Part shown: piece after piece, positions 1 through 8,463 of the stretch
How positions within the stretch are numbered: position 1 is the stretch's first letter
How the letters are laid out: each line of letters opens with the position of its first letter
From: a virus
Virus record (IMG/VR): IMGVR_UViG_3300027749_000249
Location: 1 to 37,913 of that record
Strand: one strand, 5' to 3'
DNA length: 37,913 nt
The notes under the pieces: generated by a model
What the model was told of the DNA's origin: nothing
What the model saw: the letters and a program-made list of their open reading frames with translations, nothing else
Database searches by the model: none
Translations under genes and position numbers: made by a program

Positions 1-61
1 TACCCATGTAACCAAGGATTGCGTTCAGAAGTTGTACCGACACACTAATTTTCTCAGGCAT
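1..61 (-). CDS. Phage protein, N-terminal fragment cut by the window edge
   Basis: An ATG at 61-59 (minus) opens a frame that runs off the left edge and encodes MPEKISVSVQLLNAILGYMG. I recall similar starts in small proteins next to podovirus tail genes, but 20 residues are too few to assign a family. A purine stretch (AAGAGA) lies just upstream as a weak ribosome-binding site. It is co-directional with, and downstream of, the late tail genes, so it is probably a late gene. Its presence shows that the phage genome continues beyond the window. Confidence 0.6.
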   Translation of the reverse strand, partial: MPEKISVSVQLLNAILGYMG

Positions 62-94
62 TTGATTTCTCTTTTAAGTTAAAAGGAGTCGCTA

Positions 95-436
95 TTATAC
101 CGAAGGAGTGTTCCATGGCAAGGGTGGCGTGATGATCGGCGGGTCGATCTGGTTCTGAATTTGAGTGTCGATGCTGGTGTAGATCGCCGTGACTTGTTCT
201 TCGCCTAGAGCTTCTTGTGTCCAAGTGATAACTTCTTCTTCAGTCAGTTCGTCGTATGGAGTGTAATCTGGTTTGTCGGGGTTGACCGTGAAAGATACCG
301 TGGAATAGCACTGCCCAGAGAAAGTACCGTCCGTGCCGGAGCAATTCCAGTGAGAAACTACCACGTAATCCGTAAGATCGCCCACCTGTGGCTTGCAATC
401 AAGTGCTGAAATTGTCCAAGTGTATTGAGTAGACAT
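95..436 (-). CDS. Small late protein, DUF7936-like
   Basis: A 113-aa protein beginning MSTQYTWTISALDCKPQVGD and ending in a proline-rich PPIITPPLPW tail after a helix rich in E and Q (LTEEEVITWTQEAL, then QIQNQIDPP). This layout matches a small family I know from marine and enteric phage tail regions (DUF7936-like); its function is unknown. The start has AGAGGA about 10 nt upstream. It sits just downstream of the tail-fibre genes and is probably a virion-associated or tail-fibre accessory protein. The family name is from memory and is unchecked. Confidence 0.7.
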   Translation of the reverse strand: MSTQYTWTISALDCKPQVGDLTDYVVVSHWNCSGTDGTFSGQCYSTVSFTVNPDKPDYTPYDELTEEEVITWTQEALGEEQVTAIYTSIDTQIQNQIDPPIITPPLPWNTPSV

Positions 437-450
437 TATTTAATCCTCTA

Positions 451-1686
451 TTAACCGTTCATCGAAAGTGCGTAGGCTTGCACCGTATACGTTCCAGACG
501 CCATAGCTAATCTGTATGTGCTGCTTGATTGACTATAGGTTCTAGCTGCTGGCAATCCTGCTACTGAAAAAGAGCTTACAACACCAACTGCGCCATTACC
601 CAAACCAAAAAGAACAAGGTCAATGAACCTATTTGTACCATCAGATCCAAAGACAACTACAAAAGAACCATATAAACCCGTAGATAGGATTACTGTAGCT
701 GAAGTGGAAACTGTTGTTTTTTGGAGTTGATGATTAACGGTTGCTCCTGATGCGGATCCTAATTCAAGCGGATTGTAAGTGTTGGCATTATATGCCGAGG
801 TAGCATAAGAGAGCATTTTGCCACCATTAGCAAATACCGTATTTCCAACCAACAAATTCCCACTGGTGTCAATGCGGGCGCGTTCATCTGCTGTTGTAAA
901 ATCTCCAGCAGACGTTGTTACACTGTTATAAAAGCACAAAGATCCGCAGCCATACGCGTTTTGTCTTACTAAACCTATACCCGCTTTAGTTGACGTTGTT
1001 TCAGCTGCCGCACTTGAAGATACATTAAATCCAATTGCCGCTATGCCAGATCCAGCCTGATCGTTTCTAACTATTGATTCAATTTGCAGACTGTTAGCAG
1101 AAACAAAAACCTCTAGCTTTTTACTCGGACCTGTCGTCCCAATCCCAAGGTTGCCGGAGGAGTCGAGGGTCAGCCTAGTTGCACTAGCGGCCCTATCAAA
1201 AAATGAGAAATCACCAGTATTAGGAAAATTAAAATTGATATCCGTTCCAACAGTGGTATCTAAACCTGTAAGCCTAACTGTTGCTATTCCTGTTCCTCGC
1301 TTTCCAACAATAACCGCTGCGCCATCGTTTGTACCGCTTGATGAAACTTCGAGGTTTTTTTGCCGCAATACTGTCGGACTCGCAGTGCCAACCCCTACAT
1401 TATTACTCGCATCAAGCACCAAGCCATTCGAGCCAGCGCCGCCGTTGAGGGTGAGAGTTCTTGTACTAGCTGCACTGATTGTGACGGAGTTTGTATACGT
1501 TTCTGTTGTGCCTGTGAATGTCAGGTTCCCCGTAGATCCTACCGTGATGAGATCCGTTACACTCCCTGAGTTGCCATTGCCCAGTCTTACCGTGCCGTCT
1601 GGTGATGCAGGTTGATACCAAGTGAAGTTATTGGTCGCTGTGATGGACTGGCCTAACTGTACGGCATTCGCCTTTAATAAACTCAT
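451..1686 (-). CDS. Tail fibre protein with SSGNLxIGT repeats
   Basis: A 411-aa, Ser/Thr/Gly-rich protein built of short beta repeats of the type DSSGNLGIGTTGP, DASNNVGVGTASP and DTSGNLLVG, common in the shafts of phage tail fibres and in regions before S74 chaperone domains. No S74 autocleavage domain is visible at the C terminus. It would form a trimeric receptor-binding fibre. Its middle (near residue 270, ERARID then SGNLLVG) matches the fibre gene at 3217-4221 at the DNA level too. It overlaps the stop of the upstream 68-aa gene by 4 nt. The gene has a 154-aa antisense open frame, which I regard as a shadow. Confidence 0.85.
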   Translation of the reverse strand: MSLLKANAVQLGQSITATNNFTWYQPASPDGTVRLGNGNSGSVTDLITVGSTGNLTFTGTTETYTNSVTISAASTRTLTLNGGAGSNGLVLDASNNVGVGTASPTVLRQKNLEVSSSGTNDGAAVIVGKRGTGIATVRLTGLDTTVGTDINFNFPNTGDFSFFDRAASATRLTLDSSGNLGIGTTGPSKKLEVFVSANSLQIESIVRNDQAGSGIAAIGFNVSSSAAAETTSTKAGIGLVRQNAYGCGSLCFYNSVTTSAGDFTTADERARIDTSGNLLVGNTVFANGGKMLSYATSAYNANTYNPLELGSASGATVNHQLQKTTVSTSATVILSTGLYGSFVVVFGSDGTNRFIDLVLFGLGNGAVGVVSSFSVAGLPAARTYSQSSSTYRLAMASGTYTVQAYALSMNG

Positions 1687-1889
1687 GGTATCGTCCTCAA
1701 GAATTCATCCACCTGTTCCTGCGTCATCACGTTGCCGTCTGGGTCTTCCAATGGAGTGCCGTCAGCGACTTGGATCTTGAATTGCTGGTAGTCAGTGTTA
1801 TCCACAACAAACGGAATACATACAGTATCTGACGACCTAATTACTGCTTGCGCCAATATATCGCCGCTAAGATATTGTGAATAATGCAT
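1683..1889 (-). CDS. Small tail-fibre-associated protein (assembly-chaperone-like)
   Basis: A 68-aa protein between two tail-fibre genes. The C-terminal half has the pattern YQQFKIQVADG, DPDGN, then VDEFLRTIP, which resembles small proteins encoded beside podovirus and siphovirus fibre genes and often described as fibre assembly chaperones. Its ATG immediately follows the stop of the 428-aa fibre gene (1890), and its stop overlaps the start of the 411-aa fibre gene, so all three are probably translationally coupled. The chaperone role is inferred from position and size; no catalytic residues are seen. Confidence 0.65.
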   Translation of the reverse strand: MHYSQYLSGDILAQAVIRSSDTVCIPFVVDNTDYQQFKIQVADGTPLEDPDGNVMTQEQVDEFLRTIP

Positions 1890-3176
1890 TTAAAGCTCCG
1901 CAGAAACTGTGATATTTGCGCTTGTGGCGATAAAATAAATTGGCCGCAAAGCTGTTAGTCCGGTGAAATTTCCAAGCTGAACATTCGCGGCTGACGCATT
2001 TGCCCTTGTTCCTATCACAATTCCGATGCTGGCTGAACTTTGCGTATAATCCGCTGCCGTATCTGAAATTACTGCTGGGGCTGTCAATCCAACAGAAGGT
2101 GTTGTTCTCATTGTTACCGGAAACTGTATTGTTCCTTGTGTTGTTGTTGTTGAACCACTCTGATTAAACCCCGGCATATTGTTTACTAGCGCATAATACC
2201 TCTGACACAACGCCAACTCAGTGCCGTAAAGACGGTTCTCAAACGGTGTGGCCGTAGCGCCTTTTTCTAGCTGGACTCCGGTGATGTAGAAGGTTGCGCC
2301 GTTGGTTCCAACTACAGAGGTTGCGCCTGTGGCTGATCTTAATCCAGAGGCGGTCCACGCACCCGCAGCACCAGATACAGAAGAACCTGAACCTAAACTC
2401 CATTCAACGCGAATACCAAGTCCGTTTGTTGCACCAATCCATGTCCCACTTGTTGGGCCAGCGATAGTCACACTAACCAGCGTCCATGTGTTAGCGATTG
2501 GGATTGAATAGCTAAATGGGTATGAATAATTAAATGCGCCGTTAGATATTGACCCACCAAAAGTTCCCGTTAATGAACTGTAAACCAAGAAAGATAAAGT
2601 AACGGGTTTGGCGTTAGCTGTGCCCCATCCTAAATCAGCACTATTAAATCCTTCAATAGATTGTTGAACAATAAATGTCTCTGAGGCACCGACAGTATAT
2701 GCAGAAGAAGAAGTAATCCCGAGATAGTTTGTAAATCCGGATGGTGGAGTAACAGAACCTCCATTTTGTTGAGCAGTAAACTTTGATGAAACTGAACCAT
2801 AAATGTTCCATCGGTCTAAACAATACTGAGATCCTGTTATGTCGTTGCTCACACTCGCCCCAGCATTCCGCTGGTCAATCATCATCGCGCCGTTAATGAT
2901 CTTGTTTCGCATCCCGGCAAGCTGAGTGCTTGTAGGACCGGAGGTTGCTTCGACTGTGTTTGAGTTTGCTGCGGTGATAGATGCGCCTGTGAGCGTTGGG
3001 CTTGTATATGTTGCTCCACCCGCAACCGTTCCCGTAATCGTAGGACTTGCTAAACTTCCCGTCGTAGTAGCCAGCGTCCCAGCCGCTGAAGGCAAAGTTA
3101 CCGTGTAGTTTGATGCCGTACTTGGAGAGTCAAGAGTGACCGACCCACCACCTGTACTATTGAGTTTGACTGCCAT
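1890..3176 (-). CDS. Tail fibre protein with C-terminal receptor-binding-type domain
   Basis: A 428-aa protein. Residues 1-90 are low-complexity Ser/Thr/Gly fibre shaft. From about residue 88 (MRNKIINGAMMIDQRNAG) to about 330 it has a common phage fibre-tip layout: an NGAMxxDQR start, LDRWxxY, a beta-sandwich core, then VQLEKGATATPFENR and ELALCQRYY. This domain is widespread in fibres and is probably a carbohydrate-binding tip. The last 90 residues form a further beta-rich module. It is likely the host-range determinant together with the adjacent fibre genes. Confidence 0.85.
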   Translation of the reverse strand: MAVKLNSTGGGSVTLDSPSTASNYTVTLPSAAGTLATTTGSLASPTITGTVAGGATYTSPTLTGASITAANSNTVEATSGPTSTQLAGMRNKIINGAMMIDQRNAGASVSNDITGSQYCLDRWNIYGSVSSKFTAQQNGGSVTPPSGFTNYLGITSSSAYTVGASETFIVQQSIEGFNSADLGWGTANAKPVTLSFLVYSSLTGTFGGSISNGAFNYSYPFSYSIPIANTWTLVSVTIAGPTSGTWIGATNGLGIRVEWSLGSGSSVSGAAGAWTASGLRSATGATSVVGTNGATFYITGVQLEKGATATPFENRLYGTELALCQRYYALVNNMPGFNQSGSTTTTQGTIQFPVTMRTTPSVGLTAPAVISDTAADYTQSSASIGIVIGTRANASAANVQLGNFTGLTALRPIYFIATSANITVSAEL

Positions 3177-3216
3177 TACTTTGCCCTTACTTTAATTACG
3201 TTGTGCTTAGAAGAGT

Positions 3217-4221
3217 TTACAGAATGCGTATCGCTGACCATCTGGCATTTGTTTTTGTACCACCAGAAGATTGCGTATATTGAACAGCAAGGCCGCTAAC
3301 ACTAATAGAAGCATTTGCCCCTTTAATTAACAATGCAACAGAGGCATTGGCCCCTTCTCCTACGACAACGTATGTGCAGTTGTAACTTGTAACTCCTTCC
3401 CCATCTAACGTCACAGTAACTAGCCAAGTTTGGCCGTTATTTATGTTAGCCATAGTAAAAATGGTCCCAGCCACGCCAGAAGTAAAACTGCCACCACTAC
3501 CACTAAGAGAGCTATACACCCCGCCAACAAGCTGGGTTAAGTTAGTTGTTGATCCTGTAGTGCTTGTTGTCCCAACCAACAAATTCCCACTGGAGTCGAT
3601 GCGGGCGCGTTCAGAAGCCGCAGCATTATTACTAGTGAAGAATCTTATATTGCCTTGCCATGTTCCGCCTGTTCCACAACCATATATGTCTGTGTAGATA
3701 TTTGGAGATGACCTTGTTACGGTAATTCCGCAGGTTTGCTGCGTTGTGCTGGTCATTTCCAACAGCAGCCCATTGCTTGTTGTTGTGCCTAGCAACAAAT
3801 TCCCACTGGAGTCGAGGCGCATTCTTTCCACATCATTAGTGGAAAATGCTAAAGAAGTATTTGATATATTGCGAATTCTTGCATATCCAACTGCATTGTC
3901 ATAACCAACTAACAAACCGTAACCGCCAGCATTATTAAACCCAATGTATGCAACACCAGAACCAGCAGCGGCGTTCATTTGAATAGGCACGTTAGCGTCA
4001 ACTAATGTCCCAGAACCAATAGATAGTTTTGCTAAAGGACTCGCCGTACCAATCCCTACATTCCCACTCGCATCCTTATAAATCTGGTTCGTACCAATGG
4101 CGATGACGCCCGTGCCGCCCGTCAGGGTTCCCGTATAACTGAGGTTGGTCGTCGCTAAGGAAGTACTCGTATCCCCGCCCGGTGAGCTGATTCCCGTTGT
4201 GCCATTCAGAGTGATAGCCAT
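3217..4221 (-). CDS. Tail fibre protein with SSGNLLxGT repeats
   Basis: A 334-aa fibre protein opening MAITLNGTTGI, a common fibre N terminus. It carries repeats DASGNVGIGTASP, MRLDSSGNLLLGT and ARIDSSGNLLVGT. The C-terminal ~100 residues are beta-rich without a recognised enzymatic motif. Two segments are near-identical at DNA level to each other and to the 451-1686 gene (3571-3612, 3793-3824, 847-885), which suggests duplication or recombination among fibre genes. Its role is host recognition, inferred from composition and position. Confidence 0.85.
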   Translation of the reverse strand: MAITLNGTTGISSPGGDTSTSLATTNLSYTGTLTGGTGVIAIGTNQIYKDASGNVGIGTASPLAKLSIGSGTLVDANVPIQMNAAAGSGVAYIGFNNAGGYGLLVGYDNAVGYARIRNISNTSLAFSTNDVERMRLDSSGNLLLGTTTSNGLLLEMTSTTQQTCGITVTRSSPNIYTDIYGCGTGGTWQGNIRFFTSNNAAASERARIDSSGNLLVGTTSTTGSTTNLTQLVGGVYSSLSGSGGSFTSGVAGTIFTMANINNGQTWLVTVTLDGEGVTSYNCTYVVVGEGANASVALLIKGANASISVSGLAVQYTQSSGGTKTNARWSAIRIL

Positions 4222-4233
4222 ATTAGTATTTCC

Positions 4234-4776
4234 TTAACTGATGTACCAGACCGAGCCACTGGGGACCGTCACAACTATTCCACTATTCACAGAAACAGGT
4301 CCGGCACTCATCGCGTTGCTTCCCGATGGGATTGAATAGTTTGTCGCTACCGTTGCTGAGTTGACCGTTAAGCCATTTGCCGATATAAGAGTCTGTGCGG
4401 TTAGTTCGCCAGTAGATGGTTTGTAAAGGTAATTCGAATCACTGGTAGATAACGTCTCAGCAATCCCAGATGTCGCTGAAGCGAATACTGGATAAAGCGT
4501 TGTGGCTGTACTTGTGTCATTGCTGATGACCGCGCCGCCGCCGATGTTCCCCCATGCAGAACCGTATCCCTCAAACTTACCAGTCGTCGAGTTGTAGCGA
4601 ATGCTGCCAGCGCCTGGGGATGCTGGACGTTGAGCGGTCGATCCAGTAGGAAGAGAGGCTGCTCCGGTCGTTGAATTCTGCTCTACCTTAAACGTGTTCA
4701 GATTGTCGAAGTTGGCGTCGACTTCAGCATTGGTCAGGGGGGATCCTTTCGTACCCCTTAAAGTCACGGTTGTCAT
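4234..4776 (-). CDS. Tail fibre / tail-attachment N-terminal module protein
   Basis: A 180-aa protein beginning TVTLRGTKGSPLTNAEVDANF, a hallmark N terminus of phage fibres that carry an AEVDxNFxNLN segment. It continues with a Pro-rich linker (RPASPGAGSIRYNSTTGKFEG), typical of a fibre shaft. It is shorter than full fibres and may be the base piece onto which the separate downstream fibres dock, or a truncated fibre. It follows the 153-aa tail gene by 19 nt and has a GGAGG-like site upstream of ATG. Confidence 0.8.
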   Translation of the reverse strand: MTTVTLRGTKGSPLTNAEVDANFDNLNTFKVEQNSTTGAASLPTGSTAQRPASPGAGSIRYNSTTGKFEGYGSAWGNIGGGAVISNDTSTATTLYPVFASATSGIAETLSTSDSNYLYKPSTGELTAQTLISANGLTVNSATVATNYSIPSGSNAMSAGPVSVNSGIVVTVPSGSVWYIS

Positions 4777-4795
4777 AGCCGACGCCTCCTAATCC

Positions 4796-5257
4796 TTAAA
4801 CAGCAGAAAGGGTCAAAGTCCAAGTGATCGACAGGGTGTCATCTGCTTGCTTGTTAACCACCGGAAATACCGTGCGGCAAAGCATGTCGCCAGCGGTTGA
4901 AGCGTTGAAGATGCCCGCTTCGGTCACGGCACCCGTTGCTTTACCCGCTTCAAAGGAAGAGACGTAAACGATCTTCTCGTTATTGGTCCCTGAGATCGTT
5001 GTGCTGTCGATCACTTCGCGTGATCCCAGCATGGTTAGCAGATCAGTCTGACTTGCGGCAGCCGCCGTGGTGCTAGACCCCAGTGCCATGTAGGACATAA
5101 CGCCCTTTGTGGTACCAGACATCCGGCTGATGATGAAAGCAAGGCCCGTGTTAACGACGAGGTTTTTAATCTCGCGGGAGTCTTTGACGGTCCCATCCTT
5201 ATCCTTAAGGACCAAATCAACTTGGCCCAGCATCTTCAGATTTTCGTTGGTTTGCAT
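4796..5257 (-). CDS. Phage tail-region structural protein
   Basis: A 153-aa protein with the layout LVLKDKDGTVKDSREIKNLVVNTG, a Gly/Ser-rich middle (MALGSSTTAAA), an EAGIFNA segment and an ISWTLTLSA end. I recognise this as a family present in many podovirus and myovirus tail regions just upstream of fibre genes; a beta-sandwich tail-tip or collar role is likely, but I know of no catalytic function. A ribosome-binding site (AGAGGATC) lies before ATG. The confident part is the family resemblance; the exact position in the virion is inferred. Confidence 0.75.
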   Translation of the reverse strand: MQTNENLKMLGQVDLVLKDKDGTVKDSREIKNLVVNTGLAFIISRMSGTTKGVMSYMALGSSTTAAAASQTDLLTMLGSREVIDSTTISGTNNEKIVYVSSFEAGKATGAVTEAGIFNASTAGDMLCRTVFPVVNKQADDTLSITWTLTLSAV

Positions 5258-5269
5258 GTGAGATCCTCT

Positions 5270-6808
5270 TTAAAAAGTTCTGGAAGCGCCGACAAAGTCT
5301 TCCGCGAAGAAAGTGAAGTCACAGTAACCTTGACTTCGCAAAGACCCCGCGTCGGTAAACGTGGCCTGATCTGTTTTCACTTTGTTGGGTGCTTTCGATG
5401 GCGCGTCTGTTGCCCCGAACGTATCGCTGGTCGCCCTGGCTAAAGACACAGCCCGTTGCTCTAAGACGGATACCGCGTCGGAGTAAATCTTTCCGCACTG
5501 GCGATTCGCGGCATCTGTGAAGCTCGAACTGTCGGCAGGACTCCGACTAAACTGCGCGACATACGCATACGCATCAGATACCGACATCTGATCGGCTCTA
5601 GCTTTAGCGAACGACATGACTTCGTCGTCTAACGTCGAGGCTTGCCCATCAAAATCGTCCGTTGCTGTAAAGCCATCCGTGAAAAACTTTGATGCGCTGA
5701 AAGACCGTAGGTCCAAGAACTGGCCCGTGTCACTCAAGCCTTTGCCGATCTCGCGGCTGTTGATCTGGTCTGAGAGGCGAAGGGCTTCATAAGGCATCTT
5801 GTTCATCAGCGGACGGCACACGTCCGAAACAAAATACTTGTCGCCATCTTCCACATAGTCTTGTGCAAAGTAGTCATGCCCAGCCATGTAGACGTCGTCC
5901 TGAACCATCGAGAATCCAAGAGCCGCCTGAGAATTCACTGTGGTGGATTCATCAAACAAGCGGCCATAGGTAATCAGCCGAACAAACTCATCGGTCAGGG
6001 TCGGGGTTTCAGACAATCCTTTGATCGAATCAAGGAAGTTCCCGTCAGAAAAAGTGGTCGCTTCGGCGAATGACCGCACGAATCCAACGCGAACGGCAAT
6101 CTCATCAACCACAGAGAAAAGATCCGAACGACCTTTAAAGAATTGAACCGTCTGGTCATCAAGAATTGAGGCTTGGCCGTCGATGTCATCCGTTACGAAC
6201 AGCGCCTCGTTCAGGTCTTTTGCTAGGGAGCGCGTAGCGAGATCCATCACGCCGCTGGCTTCAGCCATGCTTTTACCAAAAGAGCGAGTGGCCGCATCGA
6301 CGAGGGCCATAACCTCTTTCAAATTCTTTTGTGGAGTAAGCGTTCTGCTGTCGGTAACCCGAGGAGACTCTGACAACGGCTTATTTAAAAGGGCCGCGTA
6401 AAGATCAAGGATTGCGGCGGTGTCTTTTAGGACTTTGTTTAAAGTCTTGGGGGTCGTTTCAGAAAAGCGGGACGTTTCCGATAACCCCTTAATAGCCGCT
6501 CTGACTGAGGCGTCAGATATTTTGGAACTATCATTAGCTCCTTTACCAAGGGAAACTCGAGCCGCATCCAGAGCGCCCATGAAATCCTTGAGCGGCTTGA
6601 CCAAACCTAGACTTGCAAGATCCGCAACGCCCGCCTGATCTGCCCGCTCAATGAAGATTAGGAATCGACCGATAGCTGCACTGACAGCAATGAGAGTCGC
6701 ATTGACTGAGGCGGTAATGGCCGACGCTTTTACAGACCCAAACGCCAACGTGGCCGCTTTGACGCGAGCCGTTAAGAGACGTACTTGAGCCGAAAAGGTG
6801 GAATTCAT
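5270..6808 (-). CDS. Repetitive tail protein with SxxxxD repeats
   Basis: A 512-aa protein built of irregular short repeats of the form GLSETxxFTD, LSDTxxFxD and FAEATTFSD. A larger duplication is visible: residues ~201-255 and ~379-433 share VTDDIDGQASILDD / ATDDFDGQASTLDD, then KGRSDLFSVVDE / KARADQMSVSDA, then F-RS and a final FSD / FTD. Two short aromatic segments (YMAGHDYFAQDY, FTFFAEDFVG) occur mid-protein and at the C terminus. Comparable repeat proteins occur in marine podovirus tail clusters. Its ATG overlaps the stop of the 111-aa gene. Structural role inferred from position; function unknown. Confidence 0.75.
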   Translation of the reverse strand: MNSTFSAQVRLLTARVKAATLAFGSVKASAITASVNATLIAVSAAIGRFLIFIERADQAGVADLASLGLVKPLKDFMGALDAARVSLGKGANDSSKISDASVRAAIKGLSETSRFSETTPKTLNKVLKDTAAILDLYAALLNKPLSESPRVTDSRTLTPQKNLKEVMALVDAATRSFGKSMAEASGVMDLATRSLAKDLNEALFVTDDIDGQASILDDQTVQFFKGRSDLFSVVDEIAVRVGFVRSFAEATTFSDGNFLDSIKGLSETPTLTDEFVRLITYGRLFDESTTVNSQAALGFSMVQDDVYMAGHDYFAQDYVEDGDKYFVSDVCRPLMNKMPYEALRLSDQINSREIGKGLSDTGQFLDLRSFSASKFFTDGFTATDDFDGQASTLDDEVMSFAKARADQMSVSDAYAYVAQFSRSPADSSSFTDAANRQCGKIYSDAVSVLEQRAVSLARATSDTFGATDAPSKAPNKVKTDQATFTDAGSLRSQGYCDFTFFAEDFVGASRTF

Positions 6809-7143
6809 TAGCCGAAGTCCTGCCTCAAGGAAAATTTCAGAAGGTCGTAAACCGTCTGGCGCATGCCGTCTTGAAAGACAACTTCGACTTCACCCTCATA
6901 ACTGCCGGGATCCAGATTCAAGTCGCCCGTTTGCCAAATCATGACGACTTCACCAAGTGCCGCAGATCCTGGGTTGATATAACCCGTGCGTGAGAAGAGG
7001 ACCGTCTCAGATCCTGAAGCGCGAAACCGCATGGTGACCGTTGCGCCGGTCAGATCCATGGGCGTACCCGACGTATCGTCAGTCAGGATCAGTTTGATCT
7101 GAGGCCCTGTGTCTCCTTGGACGAGTTTGATGCGGTCAGCCAT
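6808..7143 (-). CDS. BppU-like N-terminal domain tail protein
   Basis: A 111-aa beta-rich protein: VQGDTGPQIKLILTDD, then PMDLTGATVTMRF, then GxVxxxW and LDPGSYEGEVEVVFQDG. This is the pattern of the BppU-type baseplate N-terminal domain, which plugs receptor-binding components into the tail tip. Here it is a stand-alone domain. It lies between the adaptor proteins and the repeat protein, with a 1-nt overlap downstream and a 3-nt gap upstream, so it is in one translation block. Confidence 0.75.
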   Translation of the reverse strand: MADRIKLVQGDTGPQIKLILTDDTSGTPMDLTGATVTMRFRASGSETVLFSRTGYINPGSAALGEVVMIWQTGDLNLDPGSYEGEVEVVFQDGMRQTVYDLLKFSLRQDFG

Positions 7144-7146
7144 GGG

Positions 7147-7806
7147 TTAGCCTGTCGCCATTTGTTTGGTGCCACCCACGTTTTGGACGTTGGGACTGAC
7201 TGCGACGCTAACCGTGCCGCCTGTCTTAAGGCTGTTGATAAACTGGTTGTAGTGCGCGATGGCCCGCTCGGCATTGCCGGCATACTCCGAATCTTTTGAG
7301 AAGGCCCGATAGCAGATGTAGTCCACCATCGCCCCGCCATAAAGTTCTTCGTAAGAAGAAAGCGTCGATGACGTGGAGTAATCCACGGGGGCAGACTGAT
7401 AGACCATGTCAACGGACGCGCCAGAAGCGGCTGGTGGATATACCCAAAAAGTCGATGGGTTTCTTTCGTCGATCATGAAATGTTTGATCGTCGTAGACGA
7501 TGTCATTTGGTGCCAGCTAGGATTCTGCTGGTCAAGAAACCCGCGTTGGGTGACGGTGATTGCTGGGCCGCTCGTATTTCTTGGGACATCCATCAAACGA
7601 AGCCCGCCGGATGGGAGAGCCTGTTTGGCCCCGGCACTTAGAGCTTGGGCCGCCATCATGGAGTAAATATCGGGGCGAACTACCGCCAGCTCCCGGCGAC
7701 AATCGTTCAACCAGTTCGTCAGCTCCGTGGTCGGCCAACGGACGTTGGTTAAGTCCTGGATAATCATCGACGCTCGGTCGAGAATGTTTTGTGCGGTCAG
7801 TGCCAT
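7147..7806 (-). CDS. Head-tail adaptor protein (DUF6682-like)
   Basis: A 219-aa protein beginning MALTAQNILDRASMIIQD with W-T-ELTNWLNDCRRELAVVRPD, the typical start of podovirus adaptor proteins of the DUF6682 type. A later IDERNPSTFWVYPPA segment and an alpha-helical C terminus (ELYGGAMVDYICYRAFSKD, then AIAHYNQFI) also fit. It would sit below the portal ring. The neighbouring 209-aa protein probably belongs to the same connector. The family name is from memory. Confidence 0.8.
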   Translation of the reverse strand: MALTAQNILDRASMIIQDLTNVRWPTTELTNWLNDCRRELAVVRPDIYSMMAAQALSAGAKQALPSGGLRLMDVPRNTSGPAITVTQRGFLDQQNPSWHQMTSSTTIKHFMIDERNPSTFWVYPPAASGASVDMVYQSAPVDYSTSSTLSSYEELYGGAMVDYICYRAFSKDSEYAGNAERAIAHYNQFINSLKTGGTVSVAVSPNVQNVGGTKQMATG

Positions 7807-7820
7807 GAGTAGTCTCCCGA

Positions 7821-8450
7821 CTAAAAGTTAGTTTTGACGCGGAGAGGAAGGCGAGTGCCATCCTTATCTGCGCTCATGCTGTAAGTTCCGATCAAGCATT
7901 CAAATTGCTGACGGTGATACGAGGCCATGGCAGGATCTGCCCATGGGCGATTGCTCATTTTCATTAACTGGTATGAGGCGCCATGCTCGATGGCTTCCCA
8001 GTAATAGTCATAGAGGAATTTGGGGATCGAAGTTGCTGTCCTGGTCGGGGTCAAAGACATGACCACCTTCAATGTTCCGCCGGCATCCGTAGCTGGAGTC
8101 AGGGTCAAGGCTTCTGGGTTTGGTCTGTAATAACCTTGTGGAGGACCAGACGTCGTTCTGAGAGTCAGCGCATCTGCATCGGCTCGACTGATGGGGTCAA
8201 CCTTTTTTCCGTTCCACTCAACCTCAATGATGTCGGTTATCAGGGCGTCATCATTGGGCGATAAGATGACGTTCTGAATACCATTGGCAAGATTTAGGGT
8301 TTGAATGTTTGAGTAAAACTTTGTCCTATCGCAAAACTCAATCGCAGACCACAATATCCCTTGCTGCGCGATGGGATATGGGATGTCGAGCATCATCGGC
8401 CCTACTAGGCTCGATAGGCTGATTGTGTCGTCTGCGTTGGTATAGGCCAT
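7821..8450 (-). CDS. Putative head-tail connector / stopper protein
   Basis: A 209-aa protein with a conserved layout seen in podovirus connector genes: an N-terminal DIPYPIAQQGILWSAIEFCDRTK helix, then ITDIIEVEWNGKKVDP, PEALTLTPATDAGG, and a C-terminal helix YDYYWEAIEHGASYQLMKMSNRPW. The last segment resembles the end of other connector proteins. It lies upstream of the DUF6682-like adaptor with a 14-nt gap. No enzymatic motif is visible. The connector assignment is inferred from fold-like pattern and order. Confidence 0.7.
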   Translation of the reverse strand: MAYTNADDTISLSSLVGPMMLDIPYPIAQQGILWSAIEFCDRTKFYSNIQTLNLANGIQNVILSPNDDALITDIIEVEWNGKKVDPISRADADALTLRTTSGPPQGYYRPNPEALTLTPATDAGGTLKVVMSLTPTRTATSIPKFLYDYYWEAIEHGASYQLMKMSNRPWADPAMASYHRQQFECLIGTYSMSADKDGTRLPLRVKTNF

Positions 8451-8463
8451 CGGTTACCTTCGG

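Noticed and set aside
1151-1615. 154-aa open frame on the plus strand.
   Set aside because: It is antisense to the fibre gene, Pro/Val-rich in the way of a shadow of Ser/Thr/Gly codons, and has no ribosome-binding site or context.
451-6808. Diversity-generating retroelement acting on fibre genes.
   Set aside because: No reverse transcriptase and no template/variable repeat pair with adenine-specific changes were seen.
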